This document shows positions 7,204 to 15,091 of a stretch of DNA of 64,000 nt, piece after piece. The DNA is taken from contig NZ_AP027370.1 of NCBI RefSeq assembly GCF_030296055.1, forward strand, positions 1,600,501 through 1,664,500, in the 5' to 3' direction. Under the pieces are notes generated by a model that made no database searches, was not told the origin of the DNA, and saw only the letters and a list, made by a program, of their open reading frames with translations. This DNA is from Hydrogenimonas cancrithermarum. GTDB lineage: Bacteria > Campylobacterota > Campylobacteria > Campylobacterales > Hydrogenimonadaceae. The position numbers and the translations under genes are program-made. Every line of letters starts with the position of its first letter. The first letter of the stretch is position 1.

Positions 7204-7247
7204 ATTGTAGCGGAACAAAGAGGCCGGGGTTCGAGTCTAGAATTTTT

Positions 7248-7667
7248 CTACGACTTTCCTCTTCCGAACGCTTCGACGATCTGTTGAGGAATGCGCATCG
7301 GGCGCATTGTTTCACTGTCGACGAAGATCCACTCTGTTTCTCCTTCGCACACGATGCTGCCGTCACGCGCTTTCGTTATGCGGTAGCGGCGGACCGCCTT
7401 GATTTTTCCGATCTCTTCCAGCCATGTCTCCATGAGGAGGGTTTCGTTTTCGAATGCGGGATGTCTGTACTCGATGACGTGTGATTTCGCGACCCATGTT
7501 CCGCCCAGTTTTCGGCACTGTTCAAAGCCCCATCCAAGGCTTTCCGAATGGGCGGTGGCGGCTTCTATCATCCACTGCAGATAGGTGACGTTACCCACGT
7601 GGCCGTTGAAGTCGATCGCATCTTCTGCAACGGTGAATCGGTAGGTATAGCGCTTTCGTTCATCCAT
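7248..7667 (-). CDS. Hotdog-fold acyl-CoA thioesterase (4HBT/YbgC-like)
   Basis: Single-domain hotdog thioesterase of 139 residues, hydrolysing an acyl-CoA or acyl-ACP thioester in the cytoplasm; the substrate cannot be read from the sequence. The family's active-site segment is seen as DAIDFNGHVGNVTYLQWMIEA at about residues 16-36, where the Asp/Asn-Gly-His-x-x-N pattern matches 4-hydroxybenzoyl-CoA thioesterase relatives. The ATG at 7667 follows an AT-rich leader. The stop is about 130 bases from the fic start, where native composition resumes. Confidence 0.8.
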   Translation of the reverse strand: MDERKRYTYRFTVAEDAIDFNGHVGNVTYLQWMIEAATAHSESLGWGFEQCRKLGGTWVAKSHVIEYRHPAFENETLLMETWLEEIGKIKAVRRYRITKARDGSIVCEGETEWIFVDSETMRPMRIPQQIVEAFGRGKS

Positions 7668-7678
7668 CGTTTAATCGT

Positions 7679-8089
7679 TTATCTGTAATTGCACGCGGTT
7701 TTGTCGACGTCGAAACGAAACAGTTCTCTTGTCGTAGCGGCCGAAACGTAATGGTAGGCGATCGTGATGCCGCTTTCGAGAAAACGTCGAGACGTGTTGC
7801 AGACGCCGGCCGTGACGTTTTTTCGCATACGCTCTTTTCCCTCTTTGACGATCGCTTCGTCGTTTTTGGGGGCGGCATCGATCTCGAAGGTGTAGATCAG
7901 TTTTTCACCGTCGGCTTTTATGCCGATGAGCTGCGTATGTGGGTCCACGCGCTTGGGAAGCTCTTTGGACATCGCTTCGGCTGCGGCTTTGACGACGCTT
8001 TGATTTTGGAGTCTTATCTTCTCCGCCATCTCGTCGGCAAACGTGAATGTGCTTAAAAGCAGAAAAAGCGTCATTAAAATTCTTTTCAT
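7679..8089 (-). CDS. Small secreted protein with paired cysteines, unknown function
   Basis: This 136-residue protein has a clear Sec signal peptide (MKRILMTLFLLLSTFTFA) and a probable cleavage before DEMAEK. The mature part has a middle segment LPKRVDPHTQL, then VCNTSRRFLESGITIAYHY, and ends in a second cysteine (KTACNYR), probably a disulfide. This pattern resembles a small family of periplasmic proteins of unknown role. The gene ends 12 bases upstream of the thioesterase start and is probably co-transcribed with it. Confidence 0.7.
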   Translation of the reverse strand: MKRILMTLFLLLSTFTFADEMAEKIRLQNQSVVKAAAEAMSKELPKRVDPHTQLIGIKADGEKLIYTFEIDAAPKNDEAIVKEGKERMRKNVTAGVCNTSRRFLESGITIAYHYVSAATTRELFRFDVDKTACNYR

Positions 8090-8176
8090 ATCAACGGACC
8101 TTTTTGGAATTTTGGAGATTATATCATATCGGCTTTGGCGAAAAGAGGGTTATCGGTCCGATTTCTCCGGCTATTT

Positions 8177-8719
8177 TCAGTGCCGTTTTTTCGGAGGGAA
8201 ACTCTTCATCACCTCTTTGACCACTTCGCGGATATATTTCATGCGTTCATTCGGGGTTTTGAAGCTGTGAAGCCTGTCGGTGGCGACACCTCGCCAGAAG
8301 ATATTGTTGCCGTGCGGGTCGAGGGCATCGATGATGATCTTGGCCTCTTCGTAGGTGTACTCACGCTCGACAGGGACCATCACTATGGGGGTACGGTAGC
8401 CATAGTAGTAGGGGTAGAGGCCGACGGCCTGGTAATCGGTAACTACCTGTTTTCGCGTCGTGACGTCGAGATGGAAGACGATGTAGAAATCGGCATGGGC
8501 CTTGTCGGTTTCTACAAACCCTTTGGAGGCCATTTCGTCGGTGACCGCTTTGGCGATGCGCTCTTGTGTAAGCGTGATGGCTTCGTTTTTGGGATAGATG
8601 ACGGCGAAACGTTTCAGTTTCGAAAAGTCGTACCCGGGGTTGTAGTCGGTCTGGACATTCAGGCTGGAACATCCACCCAAGATCAGAAAAAGCGTTGCGA
8701 GAAGAAGGCGGAGCAGCAT
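8177..8719 (-). CDS. DUF4136-type lipoprotein (first of two paralogues)
   Basis: Envelope lipoprotein of 180 residues, with signal peptide and lipobox ILGGC near residue 18. DUF4136 features follow: YDFSKLKRFAVI after a short linker, a helix with AVTDEMASKGF, ADFYIVFHL, and a later DALDPHGNNIFWRG strand. The ATG at 8719 has AAGGGG upstream and is preferred. An in-frame GTG at 8725 would overlap the previous stop (GTGA), so the two genes are coupled either way. Role unknown; adjacent to a diverged paralogue. Confidence 0.78.
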   Translation of the reverse strand: MLLRLLLATLFLILGGCSSLNVQTDYNPGYDFSKLKRFAVIYPKNEAITLTQERIAKAVTDEMASKGFVETDKAHADFYIVFHLDVTTRKQVVTDYQAVGLYPYYYGYRTPIVMVPVEREYTYEEAKIIIDALDPHGNNIFWRGVATDRLHSFKTPNERMKYIREVVKEVMKSFPPKKRH

Positions 8720-8721
8720 GG

Positions 8722-9261
8722 TCACCCCTTGCGTGCGTTAGGGAAAGCGGCGAGCATTTCGCGGATGCGTGCTTTGAAAAACGCTGCACGCTTATGCGGA
8801 TCGTCGGCCGTTTCAAATCGTTTCGTATCGGAAGCGGACCAAAAAACCTTACGGGTGGCAGGATCGATCATATGCAGTTGAATCGTCGCTTCGTCATGCC
8901 TGGGTGTGACCGAGGTGCCGACCGAGGCCCCGATGTTTCTGCCGAAACTTCCAAAACCGAAGCCGAAACTGACGTTGGAGGGAACATCTTTTCGGATCGT
9001 GACGGCATACTCGACGACGAAATCGTTTTTCACACCGGTTGCCGCGGCGGTGTACCCTTTGGCGCGAAGCGTCTGGACGATCGCAGCCTCGATCCGTTCA
9101 CCATCCAGCGGGCTGATACCAGAAGCACCGTTTTGTTTGACGACAAACGTTTGCAGTCTCTGAATCGGATAGTCCGGATCGTAATCGGAGACGCCGTTTT
9201 TGCCCGCGCATCCGGCGAAGAAGAGTGTTACACTCATGAGAGCGAGAAGAATCTTTTTCAT
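8722..9261 (-). CDS. DUF4136-type lipoprotein (second paralogue)
   Basis: Lipoprotein of 179 residues. The true start is MKKILLAL at 9261, giving a signal peptide with lipobox FFAGC near residue 18. It shares the layout of the neighbour (DYDPDYPIQRLQTFVV, AAIVQTLRAKGY, FVVEYAV, DPATRKVFWSA) but adds a glycine/phenylalanine-rich loop (SFGFGFGSFGRN) in the middle. The longer frame upstream has no signal sequence and is rejected. Tandem DUF4136 lipoproteins probably arose by duplication. Confidence 0.78.
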   Translation of the reverse strand: MKKILLALMSVTLFFAGCAGKNGVSDYDPDYPIQRLQTFVVKQNGASGISPLDGERIEAAIVQTLRAKGYTAAATGVKNDFVVEYAVTIRKDVPSNVSFGFGFGSFGRNIGASVGTSVTPRHDEATIQLHMIDPATRKVFWSASDTKRFETADDPHKRAAFFKARIREMLAAFPNARKG

Positions 9262-9287
9262 ACCGACGATTATATCACAGGGGTTTT

Positions 9288-9569
9288 TTAAAAGGCACCG
9301 GGACGTCTCATACAGATCTCGACTTCCTTGTCCGAGAAGCATCGGCTGTAGCCTTCGTCCCACCCCTCTTTGTAGAGCGGGTCGTTTTCGTAACGGATCT
9401 CGTTTTTTTTCAACGTGGAAAAGGTGTAGCCGGCACGCTCTTCTCCGCTGACACAGCCTGCCTCATACCCTTCCTGAAACGGCACGGGCTTGGTTTTTAG
9501 CCACGTCTGTGTCGAGGCACACCCGACAAAGAGCATGATCGAAAGAGCCGAGAAGACGATTTTTTTCAT
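9288..9569 (-). CDS. Small lipoprotein, unknown function
   Basis: This 93-residue protein has signal peptide MKKIVFSALSIMLF and lipobox VGC. The mature region contains FQEGYEAGCVSGEE and WDEGYSRCFSDKEVEICMRR, that is, two EGYxxGC/EGYxRC-like half repeats plus a third cysteine. SD GGAGA precedes the ATG. It is first in the minus-strand lipoprotein run that shares a divergent region with alaS. Role unknown. Confidence 0.65.
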   Translation of the reverse strand: MKKIVFSALSIMLFVGCASTQTWLKTKPVPFQEGYEAGCVSGEERAGYTFSTLKKNEIRYENDPLYKEGWDEGYSRCFSDKEVEICMRRPGAF

Positions 9570-9645
9570 AAGATTCTCCAATATCTCGGTGGTTCAGAAC
9601 CGGCGGTCGCTTTCGAGTATTACCTATTTTTCATTAGAATTTGGA

Positions 9646-9651
9646 TAAAAT
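9646..9651 (+). promoter_or_regulatory. Probable -10 box (TAAAAT) for alaS
   Basis: GGATAAAAT lies 32 bases before the alaS ATG, in the divergent intergenic region after an AT-rich tract. This is typical spacing for a vegetative promoter in Campylobacterota. Confidence 0.45.
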
Positions 9652-9682
9652 CAGATCAATTTTCTTTCAAGGTAACGAAACG

Positions 9683-12247
9683 ATGGATATTCGACAAGCT
9701 TTTTTGGACTTTTTTGCCTCCAAAGGGCATAAGATTTACGAGAGTGCGCCGCTGGTTCCCGAGGATGCGACACTTCTTTTCACCAATGCAGGGATGGTTC
9801 CTTTCAAAAGCGTCTTTACCGGTGAAGTGCCCGCCCCAAATCCGCCGCGTGCGGCGAGCTGCCAGACCTGTATCCGTGCAGGCGGAAAACACAACGACCT
9901 CGAAAACGTCGGCCATACGGCGCGCCACCACACGTTCTTCGAGATGCTGGGAAACTTCAGTTTCGGCGACTACTTCAAAGAAGATGCCATCGCCTATGCC
10001 TGGGAGTTCGTCACCGAAGTACTCGAACTGCCTGTCGAGAAGCTCTGGGTGACGGTACACGAGAGCGACGACGAAGCGGAAGCCATCTGGGCCAAATATA
10101 TCGCCCGTGAGCGCATCCTTCGAATGGGGGACAAGGACAACTTCTGGCAGATGGGCGACACCGGGCCCTGTGGTCCGTGCAGCGAGATCTTTTTCGACCA
10201 GGGCGAGGAGCATTTCCACGGCCCCGAGGATTACATGGGGGGCGACGGTGACCGCTTTTTGGAGATATGGAACCTTGTCTTTATGCAGTACGAGCGTGAC
10301 AAAGAGGGCAACCTCACGCCGCTGCCCAAACCCTCCATCGACACCGGCATGGGGCTCGAGCGTGTTGTGGCGGTAAAAGAAGGGAAGCTCAGCAATTACG
10401 ACACCGAGCTTTTCATGCCGATCATCCGCGAAGTGGAAAAAATGGTGGGCAAGCCCTACGTCTACGCTGACGGGGCGAGCTATCGTGTCATCGCCGACCA
10501 CCTGCGCTCGACGACTTTTCTGCTTGCACAGGGCGTCAACTTCTCCAACGAGGGACGCGGCTATGTCCTTCGCCGCATCCTTCGCCGTGCGGTGCGTCAC
10601 GGCTATATGCTTGGGCTGCGCGAGCCGTTCATGTTCAAACTCGTCGACACTCTCGTCAAGATCATGGGGGACCACTACACGTACCTCAAAGATAAACAGG
10701 AGACCGTCAAGCAGCTGATGCAACTCGAAGAGGAGCGCTTCTTCGCTACGATCGCGGCGGGAATCGAACTCTTCGAAAAGGAGCTTGAAAAGACCAAAAA
10801 GCTCTTCAGCGGCGCCGTCGCCTTCAAACTCTACGATACCTACGGCTTCCCGCTCGATCTGACGCAGGATATGCTCAAAGACAAAGGGCTCGAGGTCGAT
10901 ATCGCGGAGTTCGAGCGTCTGATGCAGGAGCAGCGCGAACGTGCCAAAGCGGCCTGGAAGGGAAGCGGCGACGCAAAAGTGGAAGGGGACTTCAAAGCGC
11001 TGATCGAGGCGTTCGGAAAGAACACCTTCGTCGGCTACGACAACCTGACGGCGGAGAGCAAAGTGCTGGCGGTGCTGAACGACGGTTTCGCACGTGTCAA
11101 ATGCCTCGAGCCGGGACAAAAGGGCTGGGTAATGCTCGACATCACCCCTTTCTATGCCGAAAGCGGCGGGCAGACAGGCGATGCAGGGGCGTTGCGCACG
11201 ATGGAGGAGGGCGAGATGGTCGCCGAGGTTTTGGATACGAAGAAGTTTTTCGACCTGAACCTTTCCGAAATCAAAGCGGCGAGAAAGATCTGCGAAAACG
11301 ACCTTGTCGAAGCGGCCGTCGACACGACACGCCACGAGATCGCCAAGCATCACAGCGCGACCCACCTGCTCCATAGCGCGCTGCGCGAGATTCTGGGTGA
11401 GCATGTTTCGCAAGCGGGTTCGCTGGTCGAAGCCGACCGCCTGCGTTTCGATTTCAGCCACCCGAAGGCGCTGAGTGCCGAGGAGATCGCGGCGGTCGAG
11501 CAGTGGGTCAACGACAAAATCGAGCGCGGCATCGCGGGCGAGACCGAAGAGATGAGCATCGAAGATGCGAAAGCGAAGGGAGCGATGGCGCTCTTTGGCG
11601 AGAAGTACGGCGACAAGGTGCGCGTCGTGAGCTTCGGCGAAAGCAGCATCGAGCTTTGCGGCGGGACGCATGTGCACAACACGGCCGAGATCGGGATGTT
11701 CCTCATCACCAAAGAGAGCGGCGTGAGCGCCGGAATACGCCGCATCGAAGCGGTCTGCGGCCACGCGGCGTACGAACTGGTCAAGAGAATGCGCGGCACG
11801 CTGACGACGATCGAGCGGGAGCTCAAAGCCAAAGATCCTATGCAGGGCATCGAAAAGCTCAAATCACAGGTCAAACAGCTCAAGCAGGAACTTGTCGAGG
11901 CACAGAAGAGTAAAAAGAGCGAGATCAAAACCGAGACGATCGGCGACGTGACGGTCGTGGTCGACGAGGTCGAAGGTGGCGACATCAAGGCGATGATCGA
12001 CGATCTGAAAAACGCCCACGACAGAGTGGCCGTGATGCTTTTCCAGAAAAAGGGCGACAAAGTTCTGATCGCCGCAGGCCAGAAAAACACGGCCGTCAAA
12101 GCGGGTGCATGGGTCAAACAGATCGCCCCGGTTCTGGGCGGCGGTGGCGGCGGCCGCGACGATTTCGCGCAGGCGGGCGGAAAAGATCCGTCGAAGATCG
12201 GCGAGGCGAAAGAGAAGGCACTGGCCTATTTGCAAGAAAATCTGTAG
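9683..12247 (+). CDS. alaS: Alanyl-tRNA synthetase
   Basis: Charges tRNA-Ala in the cytoplasm and hydrolyses mischarged Ser/Gly-tRNA. The product is 854 residues, near the usual bacterial length. The class II catalytic core starts with [20 protein letters not shown]. The editing-site zinc ligands are present as [12 protein letters not shown] (around 555) and CGGTHVHNT (around 658). A C-terminal coiled coil and the C-Ala domain end in [15 protein letters not shown]. The ATG at 9683 matches the family start; an upstream TTG frame is rejected. As I remember it, alaS-maf-pbpA is also the order in C. jejuni. Confidence 0.97.
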   Translation: MDIRQAFLDFFASKGHKIYESAPLVPEDATLLFTNAGMVPFKSVFTGEVPAPNPPRAASCQTCIRAGGKHNDLENVGHTARHHTFFEMLGNFSFGDYFKEDAIAYAWEFVTEVLELPVEKLWVTVHESDDEAEAIWAKYIARERILRMGDKDNFWQMGDTGPCGPCSEIFFDQGEEHFHGPEDYMGGDGDRFLEIWNLVFMQYERDKEGNLTPLPKPSIDTGMGLERVVAVKEGKLSNYDTELFMPIIREVEKMVGKPYVYADGASYRVIADHLRSTTFLLAQGVNFSNEGRGYVLRRILRRAVRHGYMLGLREPFMFKLVDTLVKIMGDHYTYLKDKQETVKQLMQLEEERFFATIAAGIELFEKELEKTKKLFSGAVAFKLYDTYGFPLDLTQDMLKDKGLEVDIAEFERLMQEQRERAKAAWKGSGDAKVEGDFKALIEAFGKNTFVGYDNLTAESKVLAVLNDGFARVKCLEPGQKGWVMLDITPFYAESGGQTGDAGALRTMEEGEMVAEVLDTKKFFDLNLSEIKAARKICENDLVEAAVDTTRHEIAKHHSATHLLHSALREILGEHVSQAGSLVEADRLRFDFSHPKALSAEEIAAVEQWVNDKIERGIAGETEEMSIEDAKAKGAMALFGEKYGDKVRVVSFGESSIELCGGTHVHNTAEIGMFLITKESGVSAGIRRIEAVCGHAAYELVKRMRGTLTTIERELKAKDPMQGIEKLKSQVKQLKQELVEAQKSKKSEIKTETIGDVTVVVDEVEGGDIKAMIDDLKNAHDRVAVMLFQKKGDKVLIAAGQKNTAVKAGAWVKQIAPVLGGGGGGRDDFAQAGGKDPSKIGEAKEKALAYLQENL

Positions 12248-12266
12248 AGGAAAGAGGGGGAAGCGG

Positions 12267-12758
12267 ATGAAAGAAGCGATTGTTACACTCTTTGCAGATT
12301 ACGCCTTTTTTATCGTTTTTCTACATGTGCTCAGCGCGTTTGTCTGGGTCGGTGGGATGATCGCGATCCGCGGGGCGGTCCATCCGAGCCTTCAGCATAT
12401 CGAGGATCCGAAAGTACGCATCGCGCGCACGCTCGAGATCACGCAGCGGCTTTTCATGATCGTGATGCCGTTTATTGCCGTGCTGATCGTCACGGGCGGC
12501 ATCATGGCGGTCGCTATGGGCTTCAAAGGGACATCGCTTTATGGCATGGTACATGTGAAAGAGGCGATCTGGACGATCATGACGATCAACTATACGCTGA
12601 TGTTCATGAAGCGCAACAAAGCCGAGCGGCTCTTCGTCTCGGGCGATATGGCGGGTGCGAAAGCGGTGATGGCGCCGATCCCGGACCTGATGCTTCCGCT
12701 CAATATCGCGCTGGGTATCATTGCGCTGGCGGTTGGCGTGATGCTTAGAGGGTTTTAA
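12267..12758 (+). CDS. Small integral membrane protein, CopD-like
   Basis: About four hydrophobic segments make up most of this 163-residue inner-membrane protein. The first carries FLHVLSAFVWVGGM, a pattern shared by CopD and related haem- or copper-linked membrane proteins, and further histidines occur (HPSLQHI, MVHVKE). A purine-rich SD precedes the ATG, and the gene sits 19 bases after alaS. Substrate and role are unknown. CopD relationship is an inference from the first helix only. Confidence 0.6.
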   Translation: MKEAIVTLFADYAFFIVFLHVLSAFVWVGGMIAIRGAVHPSLQHIEDPKVRIARTLEITQRLFMIVMPFIAVLIVTGGIMAVAMGFKGTSLYGMVHVKEAIWTIMTINYTLMFMKRNKAERLFVSGDMAGAKAVMAPIPDLMLPLNIALGIIALAVGVMLRGF

Positions 12759-12761
12759 GCC

Positions 12762-13310
12762 GTGATACTTCTTGGCTCCTCCTCCCAAACGCGTGCGAAG
12801 ATTCTCGAGAGCCGCGGCATCGCCTTCAAACAGGTGGGGTGTGACTTCGACGAGGAGGCGTTGGAGCAGACGGTGCCCAAAAACTTCGTCTACCATGCGG
12901 CAATGGGGAAGATGAAGGCATGCGAGAGCCGCTTCGGGCTCGAAACGCCGATTTTGTGTGCCGATACGGTCGTAACGGCACACGGCGAGATTTTGCGCAA
13001 GGCCAGGGATGAAGCCGATGCCCGCCGTATTTTGATGATGCAGAGTGGCAGCGACGTGAGCATCATCACCTGCATGGTCTACAAATCCGAAAAAAAGATG
13101 TTCATTGACCTCTCTGCCACTGTCTATACCTTCGCCCCGTTCGATGAAGCGGATCTGAATCGCTATATAGAAAGCGGCGAGTGGCGCGGCAAGGCGGGAG
13201 CGTGCATGGTCGAGGGGTTCTGCAAATCCTACATCCAAAGCGTGCGCGGCTACGAGTCGTGTGCGATGGGGCTGACCATAGAAAAACTGGAGCCGTGGCT
13301 CGATGTATGA
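12762..13310 (+). CDS. maf: Maf-family nucleoside triphosphate pyrophosphatase
   Basis: House-cleaning enzyme that hydrolyses non-canonical or pyrimidine nucleoside triphosphates to monophosphates; historically named for septum inhibition on overexpression. The 182-residue product has the Maf motif LLGSSSQTRAKIL at residues 3-15 and the catalytic ILCADTVV around 65-72, followed by an R-K-A-R-D-E-A-D-A segment. The GTG start at 12762 is four bases after the previous stop. The 3' end overlaps the next gene by eight bases. Confidence 0.9.
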   Translation: MILLGSSSQTRAKILESRGIAFKQVGCDFDEEALEQTVPKNFVYHAAMGKMKACESRFGLETPILCADTVVTAHGEILRKARDEADARRILMMQSGSDVSIITCMVYKSEKKMFIDLSATVYTFAPFDEADLNRYIESGEWRGKAGACMVEGFCKSYIQSVRGYESCAMGLTIEKLEPWLDV

Positions 13311-14400
13311 AAGAGAGTTGGCGGCACTGCGGCGCTCGGGACGGTTTAGAGAGCCGATCACGGCAGATCCCGAAGCGTGTGACATGGCCAGCAACGACTA
13401 CCTCGGCCTTGCCCACAAACGAAAACTTCTGAAACACGCCTGCAACAAGGTGGCGCATTACCCGTATCACGGACCGAAATCTTCCCTGTTCGTCGGTGGC
13501 TACCACCCGATTCACGCCGAGTTCGAGCGTGCACTTTGCGAAGCGAACGGGTTTGAAGCGGGTGTCGTGGCAGGCAGCGGGTTTCTGGCGAATCTCGGGC
13601 TCATCGAGGCGCTCGTGCGTCGCGGTGACGTGCTTTTTATCGATGAGAGTTACCATGCCAGCGGAATGGCGGCAACGAAGCTGGTGCAGGGGCAGGTCGT
13701 GACCTTTTCGCACAACGATTCGGACGATCTTGTCACAAAACTGGCCGAAACCGATGCGAAAAGAAGACGCATCATCGCCGTCGAGGGGATCTACTCGATG
13801 GAAGGCGACATGGTGAAGCGCGAATTTTTCGAGATCGCCGAATGGTTCGATGCACTGATGATCGTCGATGAGGCGCACAGCAGCGGCACCGTCGGGCCCA
13901 ATCTGCTGGGAGTCTTCGACTACTACGGCATAACACCGAAGGCGCACCACATCAAGATGGGAACACTCGGCAAAGCCTACGGCAGCTATGGCGCCTACAT
14001 CCTCGGCTCCGAAGAGGTGGTGAGTTTTCTGCACAACCGTGCCAAACCGCTCATCTATGCGACGGCGCCTTCGCTTTTCGACATTGCGCTGGCACATGAA
14101 GGTTTTGGATACATCGGTGCCAGGAAAGAGAAGCTGACGCACAAGATCGAAAAGCGTAAAGATATCGTCGAAGAGGCTCTTGGCTTCAGGCCTGAGGGGA
14201 TGATCGTACCGGTACCGATGCCGGATATAGAGACGGCGTTGCGCATCCGCGATGCATTGAGAGTGGAGGGGTATGAAGTGGGGGCGATCCGGCCGCCGAC
14301 GGTTCCCTCGCCGATTCTTCGTGTCATCCTGCGTACCTCCATCAAACCGAAGGCGTACCGCCGGTTGTTCGCCCATATTGAAGAGTTGATGCATGGGTGA
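13303..14400 (+). CDS. bioF: 8-amino-7-oxononanoate synthase-like PLP enzyme (AONS/KBL family)
   Basis: Alpha-oxoamine synthase that condenses an amino acid with an acyl-CoA or acyl-ACP; BioF makes the biotin precursor 8-amino-7-oxononanoate. The product is 365 residues. Family blocks are DMASNDYLGLA near residue 28, YSMEGDM, IVDEAHSSGTVG around 187-198 (PLP-binding Asp) and HIKMGTLGKAYGSYGAY around 220-236 with the Schiff-base lysine. Slightly shorter than typical BioF. The neighbours are not biotin genes, so another member of the family cannot be excluded. Confidence 0.82.
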   Translation: MYERELAALRRSGRFREPITADPEACDMASNDYLGLAHKRKLLKHACNKVAHYPYHGPKSSLFVGGYHPIHAEFERALCEANGFEAGVVAGSGFLANLGLIEALVRRGDVLFIDESYHASGMAATKLVQGQVVTFSHNDSDDLVTKLAETDAKRRRIIAVEGIYSMEGDMVKREFFEIAEWFDALMIVDEAHSSGTVGPNLLGVFDYYGITPKAHHIKMGTLGKAYGSYGAYILGSEEVVSFLHNRAKPLIYATAPSLFDIALAHEGFGYIGARKEKLTHKIEKRKDIVEEALGFRPEGMIVPVPMPDIETALRIRDALRVEGYEVGAIRPPTVPSPILRVILRTSIKPKAYRRLFAHIEELMHG

Positions 14401-15091
14401 GCTACGCTGCAGGTCGCTCAAGATCCTTCGGGACGACGAACTTTTTGTCGATATCTCGTTTGTGATCGACCGTTCACTGGCTCTCGTGGGTGAGAGCGGC
14501 AGCGGCAAGAGTCTGACACTCAAGGCGCTTTTGGGGATGCTGCCGAAAGGGTTCCGTGTGCAGATGGAATGCGAGAGCGATTTTGCGCTGATCCGCGGCA
14601 GGACACTGGGATACGTGCCCCAAAACCCCTTTACAGCCCTTTCCCCTCTCACGAAGATCGAAGATCAGTGGATCGTCGCAACCGAAAAGGCTGCGCATAT
14701 GATGGAGCAGGTGGGACTCGATGCCGAACTTTTGAAGCGTTTTCCGCCTGAGCTCTCCGGCGGGCAGCTGCAGCGGGTCGTCATTGCGATGGCACTGGCA
14801 TCGGCGCCGAAACTGCTGCTGCTGGATGAGCCGACGACCGCGCTCGATGCCGATCTGCGAACGGTGGTCGTAAAGCTGCTGCTCGAGCTTCAGAGGAGGC
14901 TGGAGTTCAAGATGCTCTTCGTTACCCACGATATCTCGACGGCGGCGAAACTATGCGATGAGATCACCGTCATCAGGAGTGGAAAAGTGATGGAGAGCGG
15001 AGCGATGGAGAGGGTTTTGAGCCATCCGGCCTCGGAATATACGAAAGCGCTGATCGAAGCCAATTTTGCGAATCGGGAGTTTAGAAAATAA
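14393..15091 (+). CDS. ABC transporter ATP-binding protein (oligopeptide/nickel DppD-like)
   Basis: Cytoplasmic ATPase subunit of 232 residues. It has Walker A GESGSGKS near residue 33, the signature LSGGQLQRV near 121, Walker B LLLLDEPTTALD and the switch histidine in LFVTHD. Sequence and length resemble the DppD/OppD class, but it lacks the C-terminal oligopeptide extension. No permease or binding-protein gene lies nearby, so partners must be elsewhere. The ATG overlaps bioF by eight bases, and its stop shares a base with the next ATG. Confidence 0.8.
   Translation: MGELRCRSLKILRDDELFVDISFVIDRSLALVGESGSGKSLTLKALLGMLPKGFRVQMECESDFALIRGRTLGYVPQNPFTALSPLTKIEDQWIVATEKAAHMMEQVGLDAELLKRFPPELSGGQLQRVVIAMALASAPKLLLLDEPTTALDADLRTVVVKLLLELQRRLEFKMLFVTHDISTAAKLCDEITVIRSGKVMESGAMERVLSHPASEYTKALIEANFANREFRK

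Noticed and set aside
7222-7237. tRNA T-arm-like sequence (GGGGTTCGAGTC) between fic and the thioesterase
   Set aside because: The flanking bases do not pair to form a T-stem and no acceptor, D-arm or anticodon arm precedes it, so neither a tRNA nor a convincing att remnant.
7121-7366. N-terminal extension of the Fic reading frame by 82 codons
   Set aside because: It translates the AT-rich repeats and part of the thioesterase gene on the same strand; the ATG at 7120 has a good SD.
9656-11764. Long open frame (702 codons) antisense to alaS
   Set aside because: A codon-phase shadow of a GC-rich gene; no recognisable domains, while the plus strand encodes complete AlaS.
13102-14652. Minus-strand 516-codon frame across maf, bioF and the ABC gene
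   Set aside because: It spans three well-supported plus-strand genes and shows no family features.
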